Assembly (NCBI RefSeq): GCF_026262505.1
Contig: NC_067208.1
Span: 18,795,962 to 18,859,961, forward strand
Length of the DNA: 64,000 bases
Direction of reading: 5' to 3'
Source: Trichomonas vaginalis G3
Lineage: Eukaryota > Parabasalia > Trichomonadida > Trichomonadidae
Of this stretch, positions 20,819 through 29,601 are shown piece after piece. The notes beneath the pieces are model-generated. The model made no database searches and had not been told where the DNA came from. It saw only the letters and a program-made list of their open reading frames with translations. The translations under genes and the position numbers were made by a program. The stretch's first letter is position 1. Each line of letters begins with the position of its first letter.

Positions 20819-22941
20819 TTATATAAGAATATTATATTTTGCACCATGTAAAATAAGAATTTCGGCTGTGTCTTTATTATTATTTAGTGTTGCAATATGA
20901 AGAGCGGTTTCTCCTCTATTATTTTTTTCATTGATATTTATACCATGTGAAATAAGAAGTTCTGCTGTTTCTTTACTATTATTTTCTGCTGCATAATGAA
21001 GAGCGGTTTTTCCAGATATATTTTTTTCATTGATATTTAAACATTGTGAAACAAGAAGTTTTGCTGTTTCTTTACTATTATTTAGTGCTGAAATATGAAG
21101 AGCGGTTTTTCCATATATGTCTTTTTCATTTAGATTTACACCATGTGAAATAAGAACTTCGGCTGTTTCTTTACTGTTATTAAATGCTGCATAATGAAGA
21201 GTGTTTTGTCCATCATTATTTTTTTCATTGATATTTGCACCATGTGAAATAAGAACCTCAGCTGTTTCTTTACTATTATTTAGTACTGCAATATAAAGAG
21301 CGGTTTGTCCATTATTATCTTTTTCATTGATATTTGCACCATGTGAAATAAGAAGTTCGGCTATTTTTTTGCTATCATATTTTGCTGCATAATGAAGAGC
21401 GGTTTTTCCGTTTAAATATTTTACATTGATATTTGCACCATGTGAAATAAGAACTTCAGCTGTTTCTTTACTGTTATTAAATGCTGCAATATGAAGAGGG
21501 GTTTCTCCATCATTATCTTTTTCATTGATATTTGCACCATGTGAAATAAGAACTTCGGCAGTTTCTTTACTATTATTAAATGCCGCATTATGGAGAGCGG
21601 TTTTCCCATATATATCTTTTACATTGATATCTGCACCGTGTGAAATAAGAACTTCAGCTGTTCTATTATGAAATGCTGCAATATGGAGAGCGGTTTGTCT
21701 ATCATAATCTTTTACGTTGATATTTGCACCATGTGAAATAAGAACTTCAGCTGTTTCTTTACTGCTATTAAATGCTGCAATATGGAGAGCGGTTTGTCTA
21801 TCATAATCTTTTACGTTGATATTTGCACCATGTGAAATAAGAACTTCAGCTGTTTCTTTACTGCTATTAAATGCTGCAATATGAAGAGTGTTTTGTCCAT
21901 CATTACCTTTTTCATTGATATTTGCACCATGTGAAATAAGAACTTCAGCTGTTTCTTTACTATTATTTAGTGCTGAAATATGAAGAGCGGTTAGTCCATT
22001 ATTATCTTTTTCCTTGATATTTGCACCATTTGATAGGAAATATTCGTAAAGGGATGCAATATTGAACTTCGTCGATTTAATAAAGCATTCATTAATATCA
22101 TTAGTTTGATCGAAATAAACTAAAAATGATTCAAGGTTATTATATTTTACGCATAATTCTAAATTGATCTCTATATTGTATTCATTCATCAGGAATGTAA
22201 CAAAATCAATATTGTGAGAGATAATTGCATATTCCATGCATTTTTCATTTGGTTTTTGATATTTCAAACATTCACTCATGATCTCTGGATTTCTTCCTAA
22301 AAATGAAAATTCTAGACATGTTCGAGTTATTATTGTGTCAAATTTTGTCCTTAAAAACTTGAAACAATCAACAGCTCCATGATAACAGCATAATTCAATT
22401 AATGAATATTCGGGGTAAGAATATTCATTATCATATGGATATAATTTGCTTTGAAGTGTTTGATCTTCATAAAATCCTTCTCCTTCTGTGAGTGCAATGA
22501 ATCTTTCTAAGTCATTATACATAATTGCTCTGTAAATTGTATCTGCTTTAAGAATTTCCAGATTTTCGGATTGAAATTCTCCGAAATCACAGAATTCGTC
22601 TAAATTAATTCCATATTCTTTGTAAAACAGGAAGTTTGAAATAGATTTAACATTTTTGACCTCTGTGATATGATAATCATCAAATATGAGTTTGGCAAGA
22701 GATAAATATGACTTCGTATAGCAATTATTATACGGAATGATACACAAAATATCGTTAATAATATTTTTGGCGTGCCTTTATTTGAATCAATCAATTCTGT
22801 TTTGATCAGATTGTAAATTGAGTTTAAATCTTCTTCCTTTTCCGTTTTCAGCTGGTACAATGCAATATACGAATCAATGTAGTATTGACAGAGACTTCGC
22901 AGTTCGCTGAATTTATTTGGATGAATGTCTTTGTCGGACAT
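20819..22941 (-). pseudogene. DUF3447-type ankyrin-repeat protein, interrupted by a -1 frameshift
   Basis: The ATG at 22941 opens a frame (MSDKDIHPNKFSELRSLCQY) that resembles the N-terminus of the T. vaginalis DUF3447/ankyrin family. It is lost at a T5 run (A5 on the coding strand) at 22764-22768. The family sequence resumes in the next frame (CIIPYNNCYTKSYLSLAKLI) and runs to 20819. A helical N-terminal region of ~260 aa is followed by 12 near-identical 33-aa ankyrin repeats (consensus LHIAAFNNSKETAEVLISHG). Adding one base to the A run would restore a ~705-aa protein, so this is either a recent mutation or a homopolymer sequencing error. The family is very large in trichomonads, and its function is unknown beyond presumed protein binding. 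Confidence 0.85.
20822..22030 (-). repeat. Array of ~12 tandem 99-bp ankyrin-coding repeats
   Basis: Units of 99 bp each encode a 33-aa ankyrin repeat. Neighbouring units at about 21690-21888 are nearly identical over their length, showing recent unit duplication or gene conversion. One unit near 21660 carries an in-frame 6-nt deletion. Confidence 0.85.
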
Positions 22942-22952
22942 TATTAATTTTT

Positions 22953-22960
22953 TAAAATGA
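22953..22960 (-). promoter_or_regulatory. Initiator of the ankyrin gene
   Basis: TCATTTTA on the minus strand lies 11 nt before the ATG at 22941, which supports that ATG as the original start despite the downstream frameshift. Confidence 0.65.
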
Positions 22961-23934
22961 CACATTTGCATTTTAACATATAAACATCGTTTAAACTCAT
23001 TAGAAGAAATAGATATTGTTTATACATGGGGAAATCAATGACCACATATATTTCGGAAATAGTTTATGAATTTTAATTAAGATCACAGGTATTAAATGAC
23101 AATATAACAATAGGAAAGTTGAAATCAATAAGATTTACATCAAGATGATTGTATTCATACAAGTCAAATATGATGAATTTGCTCAAAATAACTTGTGCAA
23201 GATTGAATATCTGCTAAATCTATTTTTCATGTTGGAACATGAAGATAAATACACTTTTTGCCTATTGAAAAGAAGAATTTTTCTTGAAATTTACAATCTA
23301 ACTAAGTTGGCACATGAAAATGAATCATATAAGTGTAGGCGGATAACAAATGAATTTTTTCGATACCCAAAAAATGATTGAGTCTATACTTTTTTAACTC
23401 AGAATTTGTTAAATAATAATCGATTTTTTTATAATGAAATTTGTTTTTGGAATCAAAAATTTAGAATGATTAATAATCAAATCAATAGATCGATTTTATA
23501 ATATAAATACAACCTATTACATTTAATGAATTGTGAAAATTCTCTGTATTGACGAAAATCCAATTGATATTTTAGGTATATTCTATATTTTTTCAAGTAT
23601 CTGATAATTAAAAAATAAATAAAGTACTATTTATACATTGTTTTCAGTCCAAATTCAATAAATGCTATAGAAATATTGAACAACAACATTTTATCAATCA
23701 TTCATAAAAGAATGGAAATATTTATTACCAAATGGCAGTAAAAACAGCATTTCATCAGATTGCAAGGCTGTTACCTGAAGTTTTTCTTTTGCGCTAATTC
23801 ATTTTAAGTTTATTTCGCTTTGTTCTACAGGAAATTTTTATGCCGTACCAATGCAAATATGAAATCATAAAAAAGAAATATTTCAGTTTTCCCGCGAAAT
23901 TTACTAACGTACAAAACGTAGTTTCAAGAAAGAA
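22961..23934. other. 1-kb intergenic region
   Basis: This AT-rich sequence lies between divergent genes. A 78-codon ORF at 23145-23381 (plus) has no recognisable feature or Initiator and is not called. Confidence 0.45.
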
Positions 23935-25218
23935 ATGAGGGCAACAAAACAGTTTAATCCATATTCATCAGGATTCACAAACGTCGACATCATAGGAAAT
24001 GAAGATCTTTTCCCAGAAGAAGGTTATGAATTTATACCACATCCTCCAACTCAATCGACAAAAGATAGATACGTTTCTGTTGACTTCCCATTGAATTCTA
24101 CAATCAATACAACAAAATTACCAACAAATAATATGCCACAACCACCGGAACCTGTCATTGATGTACCAATGCCAAAAATGAAATCTCATCGCAGGAAGTA
24201 CATTTATGATACGACAATCGCTGTTCGTAAGAAACAAATGGACTACAAAACTCAATTAGCCGAATATAATCGCGAAATGCGTGAATACGAAAAGGCTGAC
24301 GAAGCTAATATCATTAAAATAGCTAAGGAAGCCGTTCAAAAAGAGGAAGAAAAGCATAAGAACGATAAGGCCAACTTGAGAGCTAACTACGAAGAGCAAA
24401 TCAAGGATCATAAACGCCAGATAAAGAGAGCTCAACAGGAAGAACAAATGGAAGTCGAGAAAATGCGTGAAGCCGAAGCTGCCCAACGTGAACTCGACCG
24501 CCAGAAAGAGGAGAAAGAGGCTATGGTCAAACAAACGTATCGCGATGAATTCTTAAAGCGCAATGCTATGCTCCAAAAGATGAAAGCTACACGCCATGAA
24601 CGCGAGAAAGAGGAAGAACGTGAAATTGCTCGCCAAGCAGAGTCTCTTTCCGCCACTCGTGAAGCAAGAGCTAAACGCGAAGAAGAAATCAGACTTGAGA
24701 AGACAAAACGTCGTGAAATTGTCGTCGAATTACAAGCTAAGGCACTTGCCCAGCAAAAGAAGAAGATTGACGATTTCCAAGAAAAGGCGATTTCTCAAGC
24801 AACTCTCAACGAAGAACGCGAACGTCAAGCTCGTGAGGATAAGAAGAAGAACGATGCTCTTCAGCGCGAAAGAGAATGGAAGATGCTTGACAAAGAACGC
24901 CAAGCTAAAACAGCAATTAAAACAAAACGTCCATTCCCAACAAGAATTCCAGACTTCGATGAAGAGGCATTCGCTAGGGAACAAGCTCACAACGAAAAGG
25001 TCTACTACCGCACAATGCAGATGAAGCAGGCCCGCGACAGAAAGAGACGCGAGAAACAAGAAATGGAGAACGACATCATCGAAGAAAATCAAAACCTCGA
25101 GATGACAACACAACAATTCAACCAGTCTCTCAAGAAACTTCAGGATTCTGTTCCAGCAGAACTCGGAATTAAAGTTCCACAATACAAACCATCAATGAAG
25201 GTCACTGGAATGGTTTAA
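23935..25218 (+). CDS. Coiled-coil protein rich in Lys/Glu/Arg, probably cytoskeletal
   Basis: The 427-aa protein has a Pro-rich N-terminus (~1-90; PHPPTQSTKDRY, NNMPQPPEPVIDVPMPK), then a nearly continuous highly charged helix (~95-330; EKMREAEAAQRELDRQKEEK, REARAKREEEIRLEKTKRRE). The composition and the ~40-residue charged blocks resemble trichohyalin/plectin-homology and flagella-associated proteins. A shorter coil follows (~345-400), with a globular tail. A role on microtubules of the flagellar or axostyle apparatus is plausible but inferred only from composition. Codons are GC-biased compared with neighbours, suggesting strong expression. The stop overlaps UAAA. No family name is certain. 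Confidence 0.75.
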   Translation: MRATKQFNPYSSGFTNVDIIGNEDLFPEEGYEFIPHPPTQSTKDRYVSVDFPLNSTINTTKLPTNNMPQPPEPVIDVPMPKMKSHRRKYIYDTTIAVRKKQMDYKTQLAEYNREMREYEKADEANIIKIAKEAVQKEEEKHKNDKANLRANYEEQIKDHKRQIKRAQQEEQMEVEKMREAEAAQRELDRQKEEKEAMVKQTYRDEFLKRNAMLQKMKATRHEREKEEEREIARQAESLSATREARAKREEEIRLEKTKRREIVVELQAKALAQQKKKIDDFQEKAISQATLNEERERQAREDKKKNDALQREREWKMLDKERQAKTAIKTKRPFPTRIPDFDEEAFAREQAHNEKVYYRTMQMKQARDRKRREKQEMENDIIEENQNLEMTTQQFNQSLKKLQDSVPAELGIKVPQYKPSMKVTGMV

Positions 25219-25623
25219 ATAACCTTGTTCTAAATATCAATATTCTAAATCTATGTCATTCTTTGATTTGTTACAATATTAATTACTTTTTTTTTTCGAT
25301 ATAACTAACAATCACATAAAAGAAAAAACTTATAATGAACTAAATTTGGTGAGATTTCATAAGTTTCAACACAAATAAACAACTTTTATTCATTTTCTTG
25401 GCCAAACAATAATATTACAATGTATATGGTTATTCAGGAAATAGTAACGTTCTTCAAAAATGAATATTTAAAACAAAAGTTTGCCAAAATCTCATTTTGA
25501 TAGTTAGATATTATTATATAGAATGTGGATGGCTAGTTTTAGAGTCAATTGGACGTAGATATCCTATTTTTAGGAAAGTTTGATAAAATTGAATTAGATA
25601 CAGACCCCTAATTAATATAATAA
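25219..25623. other. Intergenic spacer
   Basis: This AT-rich stretch contains a T10 run near 25290. No gene was seen. Confidence 0.45.
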
Positions 25624-25977
25624 ATGGAAAAGGTCAGTGAACCAGAGCGCCAGGCATTTGTTAAATTTGCACGCCACACAGCAGTTGCCACCGATCGTCT
25701 TTGCGGTGCTTTAATAAAACTTACACAAAGCCTTGAAGAAGCTAAAATCATAGATCCAGAAAGACCATCAAAGTTAGAACGCGATAAGAAGTTAACTAAA
25801 ACTTATAAAGATTTTGATATTCCAGCCGAGGAAGTTGCCTCCTTAATGGAGAAATTAGTTAACAATCCAGACGCAGAGAAAATCATTTCATCCCTTTATA
25901 GAGATTACAAGCCAAAGCGCCAAACAAGATCTGCCCAAAAGGCCGATGGCGCTAAAGATAAAGCTGAACAAGAATAA
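25624..25977 (+). CDS. Small helical hypothetical protein (117 aa)
   Basis: This is an ATG-initiated ORF preceded by an A/T-rich leader. The protein is predicted to be helical (FARHTAVATDRLCGALIKLT, EVASLMEKLVNNPDAEKII) with a basic then acidic tail (DYKPKRQTRSAQKADGAK). The family was not recognised. Coding is supported by codon use resembling the neighbouring coiled-coil gene and by a stop overlapping UAAA. The tail could bind nucleic acid or simply be disordered. Confidence 0.6.
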   Translation: MEKVSEPERQAFVKFARHTAVATDRLCGALIKLTQSLEEAKIIDPERPSKLERDKKLTKTYKDFDIPAEEVASLMEKLVNNPDAEKIISSLYRDYKPKRQTRSAQKADGAKDKAEQE

Positions 25978-26260
25978 AACGTGATTGATATACAGTCAAA
26001 ATCCTTTACTGGAATGCATTGAATCCTTGTTCAATAAGCACCAAATCGGATTTAAATATTATTTTATATTAAGATAACAACTTACTTATTATTTTAAAAC
26101 GTTATTACGCAAATTTCAAATTTCAAACAGAAAAAGATAAAAATATCTGTTTGAAAGTTGAAAAACATTATGCTTGTTGACCCATATGTTTCCAAATCCA
26201 TAACATATATGCCTTTTTTTAAAAATTTATCAAATATAAATAAATAATAGTATAATTTTA

Positions 26261-26938
26261 TTAAACAGAATCATTGGCACTAATTTTCCAGACTGTCTCC
26301 ATATAGAGATGAAGGGCACAAAGTGTATGCTCGTTCAAATTTTCAATAACTAATTTATCTGTAATTTCCATTGTAGGATTAATAGTTTTAATGATATAGT
26401 GTACGTTTCTATGAATATCTGGATCGTCTAAAACTTTATTGAAATGATCAGCCATATAAGCCTTTTCATTGGCATTTGGTTCTGGTTTGTTTTCAGTAGT
26501 CTTTATAATTTGAGGTATCATAGGATCAATTCCTTGTGGTACTGGACTCTTTGCTAAAAGTTCTGAAATTTCATTCATTTGCTTTGAAATGGCCGTGAGC
26601 CATTCATTGATACTTGAATATGTACTTTGACCAAATTTTTCTTGTAATCTGCTTAGTAAATATGTTGCCATTGGTGGATATGGCGAAAATTGTTCATTCT
26701 TGTAAAATTCGATAGTATTTTTGAAGACTAATTCCATGTCATGATACCAGTCGATATAACGATGATATTGACGATTTTCAAGATTTGCTTTGACAGTATT
26801 TAAATCAATGGGTCTTGCAATTTTTTGATGGTATTCTTCTGAGACATAACCAAGAAAGTCATTGAAAGGAACGTACATCTCATCCTTCATCATAGTATCC
26901 ATTTCTTGAAGAAGCTCTTTCTGCTGCTCTTCTTGCAT
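26261..26938 (-). CDS. Bromodomain protein (small)
   Basis: The 225-aa protein has a bromodomain-like N-terminal half (~25-110): FNDFLGYVSEEYHQKIARPI, DLNTVKANLENRQYH, WYHDMELVFKNTIEFY. Bromodomains bind acetyl-lysine through a conserved Asn in the NAxxYN region; here that part reads FKNTIEFYKN, so the Asn is shifted or replaced and binding may be weakened. A C-terminal helical segment (MEITDKLVIENLNEHTLCAL) may be a small NET-like or dimerisation domain. The true ATG is at 26938. The gene is divergent from the Sus1/ENY2 homologue 132 bp away. It may belong to a chromatin complex, but that is inference. Confidence 0.75.
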   Translation of the reverse strand: MQEEQQKELLQEMDTMMKDEMYVPFNDFLGYVSEEYHQKIARPIDLNTVKANLENRQYHRYIDWYHDMELVFKNTIEFYKNEQFSPYPPMATYLLSRLQEKFGQSTYSSINEWLTAISKQMNEISELLAKSPVPQGIDPMIPQIIKTTENKPEPNANEKAYMADHFNKVLDDPDIHRNVHYIIKTINPTMEITDKLVIENLNEHTLCALHLYMETVWKISANDSV

Positions 26939-27070
26939 CAATTTTTTGAAAACTTATTTTCAATTTGACATGCAAAATAAACTCTCCATTAACATACAAT
27001 TTATAACACAAATGAGTTTTGCAAAAATTCTCTTTTGAAGCTCAATTGAGAACAAAATAATCTTTGAACA

Positions 27071-27412
27071 ATGTCTGCATCATCTCAGTCTAAGCCAGAT
27101 CCTATTAGATGGGAGAATGTACCAGAAACAGAGATTAGAGCTGATGCTGAAGCAGCATTAGAGATGTCTGGGAAAACAAAAGAAATTCGTCAATTTTTAA
27201 GTCAGAACAGAGCAATAGAAGACTGGAGAAAAGAAATACGCGAATTATGTAGGAATATGATAAACGAAATTGGAATAGATAATGTAAATCCAGATATGTT
27301 ATATGACTTACTTGCAGCTCAAGGTCATGACCAACTCCCGGCTGAAGTAGTCACAGAAGTTACAACTAGAATTAAGACATTTTTGAATACTCAATTCGAA
27401 GAACATCCTTAA
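27071..27412 (+). CDS. SUS1: Sus1/ENY2 homologue (SAGA DUB module / TREX-2 subunit)
   Basis: The 113-aa protein matches the small helical Sus1/ENY2 family. It has a Gly/Lys-containing first helix (GKTKEIRQFLSQNRAIEDWR), the middle REIRELCRNMINEIGIDNVN (family pattern: C-K-x-x-I/M-x-E-x-G-x-x-x-V), DMLYDLLAAQGHDQLPAEV and the closing VTTRIKTFLNTQF. ENY2 is usually ~95-100 aa, so only a ~15-residue N-terminal extension is added. In other eukaryotes it joins the SAGA deubiquitinase module and TREX-2 at nuclear pores, linking transcription to mRNA export. The first ATG is used. Confidence 0.85.
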   Translation: MSASSQSKPDPIRWENVPETEIRADAEAALEMSGKTKEIRQFLSQNRAIEDWRKEIRELCRNMINEIGIDNVNPDMLYDLLAAQGHDQLPAEVVTEVTTRIKTFLNTQFEEHP

Positions 27413-27761
27413 ATTACAAAAAATTGAATTTCATATCTTGTTTGAAATTCAATATTATCATAATACGACCAATAGAGTATCAAATATATCTTGTTAATTC
27501 TAAATACATGTATGTATTCTGTTATATTCAAAAAAATATCTAATCTTTTTTGAATTTTTAACGCTTTTCTTTAATTCATTTGATTGGCTTGTTTTACTTT
27601 GGACTAACCTCTACGATATTTATCTTCAAATAGAAAAACATAAAAAATTTTGAATAAATCTCAAAAAAATGAAAAAGAAATAGGGATAGTTTGAAATAAT
27701 TCTATAATAATTGTCTATTTACAAAGTATTATCCATTGTGAAAGTAAATAATTTTATATCT
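27413..27761. other. Convergent 3' spacer
   Basis: This is AT-rich. GAAATTCAATATT and related A/T-rich direct and inverted copies occur, but nothing is gene-like. Confidence 0.4.
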
Positions 27762-29108
27762 CTATTGCTCTTTTTCTTCTTCCTTCTTCAAAGAAGAATA
27801 ATGGCCAAGTTCCCACATGGTTACCTTACCTCCGTTAGCGAGAGCGAGATATTCGCTATCCGCAGAAAATGAGGTCGATGCGACGTGTTTCAAAGGAGTT
27901 TTCTGGGTTGGCCAGTTTCCAAACACTGTCTTTGATGAAATGTGAAGCAATCTAAGGGCTCCTTCCTTGGAAGAAGAAGCAAATAATAATATTTCAGCAG
28001 TTGGATTAAATCTAACTTCATTGATAGCAGTAACAATGTTTGCTTTCTGTATAATTTCCTTTGGACGAATCAGTTTTCCAGGAATTGGTGAAATTCTGAG
28101 ACTATCAAATTCAAATACGTAAAGGAAGCCTTTATCATTACCCATAGCAACGTAATCGCCACGTACATCAAGAGCTGTGATAGTTTGCATATCTTCTACT
28201 TGGAAAACAGCAACACTCTTAATATTTGATTTTTCACAGTCAATTACGTGTCCACGACCTTCAGAACCAGCAACAACAAAGAATTTTCCATCATCTGTAA
28301 ATGATCCGCATATTAAATTCTTTTCTGAAGTTTCAATTGCTTTGAGAGGTGATAAATTACTTTCGTTGTAGAAATAAACAGAATCACGAGTAATAAAAGC
28401 GACCATTGTTTCGGAGGCTGATACAGCGACGATGTCATTTCTTGATCCTGTCTGATAAACATTGATAGAATGTTTTCCTTTGATAGGAACAGCGTCAAGG
28501 ACTTGGAATCTGCCTTGTGTACAGCCAACGAACAACTTAGAGCCGTCTTTTGAGTATGTAATGCATGTTCTGTAGATGTTATCCGCTACTGGAATTCTGA
28601 ATAAAGCTGAACTTGATTCGTTTGTATATGTAACACGAGAAATTGTTCCCCACTTGCCGAGAAGTGCAACATCGTGGTCGAATGGATGAGGAGCAATTTG
28701 TTTTATGTGTTCAAGTCCGCGATTTGAATTTTTCTTGTCTGTTGGATCTTGTAATGGAACTAAATCTGCTCTGCGAGTGATAACAATTCTTTCGGATGGT
28801 AAATATTTTGTGCTCGATGAATAAATTGAATCTGCATCAATAACTCGACCTGTAGCTTTTGAAATATCAGCCCATGATGTGTCGATGTGTTCTGTTGTTC
28901 TGTGGTATCTTTCTGCAAGTTCGTTAGCAAATTTTTCACCTGAAACTGGGTCTAATTGATCCAACATTCTTGCTTTTTCTGGGGCAATCATTAACTGAGC
29001 ATCATCAGGATCGATCCAAGCTGGTTTTGGTTTGGAAACGGGTGTCTCTTCGTCAGAGGAAACGTCGAGAGTCGACTTTCCGAAAACCAACTCTTCAGGA
29101 GAAATCAT
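27762..29108 (-). CDS. UTP18: UTP18-like WD40 protein (small-subunit processome)
   Basis: Starting at the ATG at 29108 (the longer frame to 29186 has no ATG) the protein is ~448 aa. The N-terminal part shows acidic SSDEETP, then KPAWIDPDDAQL and YHRTTEHIDTSWADI, which resemble the conserved pre-propeller region of Utp18. WD40-like blades follow (YSKDGSKLFVGCTQGRFQVL, FTDDGKFFVVAGSEGRGHVI, FNPTAEILLFASSSKEGALR, FSADSEYLALANGGKVTMWE). UTP18 is a U3 snoRNP-associated nucleolar factor for 18S rRNA maturation. Length is shorter than the ~550-600 aa of yeast and human forms, the difference being mostly N-terminal. Confidence 0.85.
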   Translation of the reverse strand: MISPEELVFGKSTLDVSSDEETPVSKPKPAWIDPDDAQLMIAPEKARMLDQLDPVSGEKFANELAERYHRTTEHIDTSWADISKATGRVIDADSIYSSSTKYLPSERIVITRRADLVPLQDPTDKKNSNRGLEHIKQIAPHPFDHDVALLGKWGTISRVTYTNESSSALFRIPVADNIYRTCITYSKDGSKLFVGCTQGRFQVLDAVPIKGKHSINVYQTGSRNDIVAVSASETMVAFITRDSVYFYNESNLSPLKAIETSEKNLICGSFTDDGKFFVVAGSEGRGHVIDCEKSNIKSVAVFQVEDMQTITALDVRGDYVAMGNDKGFLYVFEFDSLRISPIPGKLIRPKEIIQKANIVTAINEVRFNPTAEILLFASSSKEGALRLLHISSKTVFGNWPTQKTPLKHVASTSFSADSEYLALANGGKVTMWELGHYSSLKKEEEKEQ

Positions 29109-29601
29109 TACTAAAATCGACCAGACTTGTTCAATTTCAAGATTTTGTCCTTGATATTTTTGAATTTTAACATGCCATTCTAACACTGAAAATCTAAAAC
29201 ACTAGGAAAGGAATATCTAATGAAATGCTTAATTTTATTATTCATTGATATTTAGAAAATAAAAATTTCAAATCATCAAATCTACTATGAAATATTCATA
29301 TATCACGCAAACACACTGACAATATGTAGGAATGTTCTAGCAAATATGTAGAAAAACATAATTATGAAGAATAATTTACTAGTAAAGTTTAATAACTTGA
29401 TGAACATTTACTACTAACATATTAAAGCTTACATACAAACTTATTAAATAAGATGCAAGATAATTGCTTGAAATATTTAGAGCAATTGGATAGATCACGA
29501 TTAAATACGAATAATTAGCTTATTAGAATTCTATTTGCATCATAAAAATAAATGTTATATCTCACTGTACGTTTTGAAATTTCTAATTTTTGATAAAAAT
29601 C
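29109..29601. other. Divergent spacer
   Basis: This AT-rich sequence lies between the UTP18 and coiled-coil genes. It contains TCACTGTACG at ~29561, a weak Initiator-like match. No gene was seen. Confidence 0.4.

Noticed and set aside
23145-23381. 78-codon ORF upstream of the coiled-coil gene
   Set aside because: AT-rich, no family resemblance, no Initiator, composition like non-coding DNA.
29109-29186. N-terminal extension of UTP18
   Set aside because: The extended frame starts at GTG, not ATG, and the extension does not resemble the family.
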